Assembly (NCBI GenBank): GCA_949987565.1 | Contig: OX465101.1 | Span: 24,891,911-24,955,910 of the forward strand | Length of the DNA: 64,000 nt | Source of the DNA: Luidia sarsii | Lineage: Eukaryota; Echinodermata; Asteroidea; Paxillosida; Luidiidae | Reading direction: 5' to 3' | Shown: piece by piece, positions 63,610 to 64,000 of the stretch | Numbering within the stretch: position 1 is the stretch's first letter | Layout: every line of letters starts with the position of its first letter | The notes under the pieces: generated by a model | Seen by the model: the letters and a program-made list of their open reading frames with translations, nothing else | What the model was told of the DNA's origin: nothing | Databases searched by the model: none | Program-made: the position numbers and the translations under genes

Positions 63610-64000
63610 CTGCAGACGCACATGCAAACAACGGAACCAAACTCTGACTTAGCAAAATTACCAGAAGCTCAAAGGTCTACCTTCCCTCGGAACGCAACTC
63701 AATCAAAAGTAGACATGCACCGGTCCATCGACTACTTAAAGCAACCACTTTGCGACAGTGCACGCGAGTCCGGTGCCTTGTGGAGATAATAGGTTGAATA
63801 GGTCTCCACAGGGAAATTGTAAAGGTGTATAGGTCTCCACAAGGTTTTCACGAAACTGGTACCGGTATTTGGAAATAACTCAAAAACGGAAAATTTGTGA
63901 TGGGTAAGAATATGTCCCAAATTGAAGTGTTATTTAAAAGGGACATGCGGTCCAAATTTCTACCCAGGAAAGTGAATGTGGTTGAAATAGGAGCATTTTT
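63610..64000. other. XPO1 intron, right edge
   Basis: No exon or repeat recognised; the next upstream XPO1 exon should lie beyond the window. Confidence 0.6.

Overview
The window is animal nuclear DNA, with spliced genes, AT-rich and repeat-dense non-coding sequence, tRNA-derived SINEs, many inverted-repeat elements and frequent TGTACATG microsatellites. Gene content and repeat style suggest a marine invertebrate, most likely a deuterostome such as an echinoderm or cephalochordate. The species cannot be fixed from the sequence alone.

Four protein-coding genes can be built from splice sites and protein motifs. (1) Positions 287-20363, minus strand: the 5' part of a nesprin-like (SYNE) gene, with four exons covering the start of the first calponin-homology (CH) actin-binding domain; the gene runs off the left edge. 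(2) Positions 35461-47850, minus strand: a complete CCT4 gene (TCP-1 delta, a subunit of the CCT/TRiC chaperonin), 13 coding exons and 534 residues. (3) Positions 48245-52514, plus strand: a complete FAM161A-like ciliary/microtubule protein gene, three coding exons and 815 residues. (4) Positions 58217-63609, minus strand: the last seven exons of XPO1 (exportin-1/CRM1), about the C-terminal third; the gene runs off the right edge. CCT4 and FAM161A are head to head, 394 bp apart, and this spacer holds a perfect three-unit heat-shock element. From memory the same three genes are neighbours in human 2p15, so this looks like old microsynteny.

Positions 20.4-35.4 kb and 52.5-58.2 kb hold no gene I can support. 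They and the introns carry repeats: two tRNA-derived SINE families, several inverted-repeat (MITE or foldback) families, a pogo-like element of about 1.8 kb, a 32-bp satellite whose units are each a small hairpin, and a 31-bp minisatellite.

The most unusual signal is in two dispersed hairpin families (called B and C here). Both carry a hammerhead-ribozyme-like core: a CTGAYGA-like box, a short stem with compensatory changes between copies, then GAAACGTC. One family B copy lies just downstream of a decayed reading frame that resembles the C-terminal end of the GIY-YIG region of Penelope-like retroelements, a group known to carry hammerhead motifs. I infer that family B is the terminal repeat of a Penelope-like element in this genome.

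The genes do not form an operon or pathway. CCT4 acts in cytosolic protein folding, XPO1 in nuclear export, FAM161A at the cilium/centriole, and the nesprin-like gene in linking the nucleus to actin.
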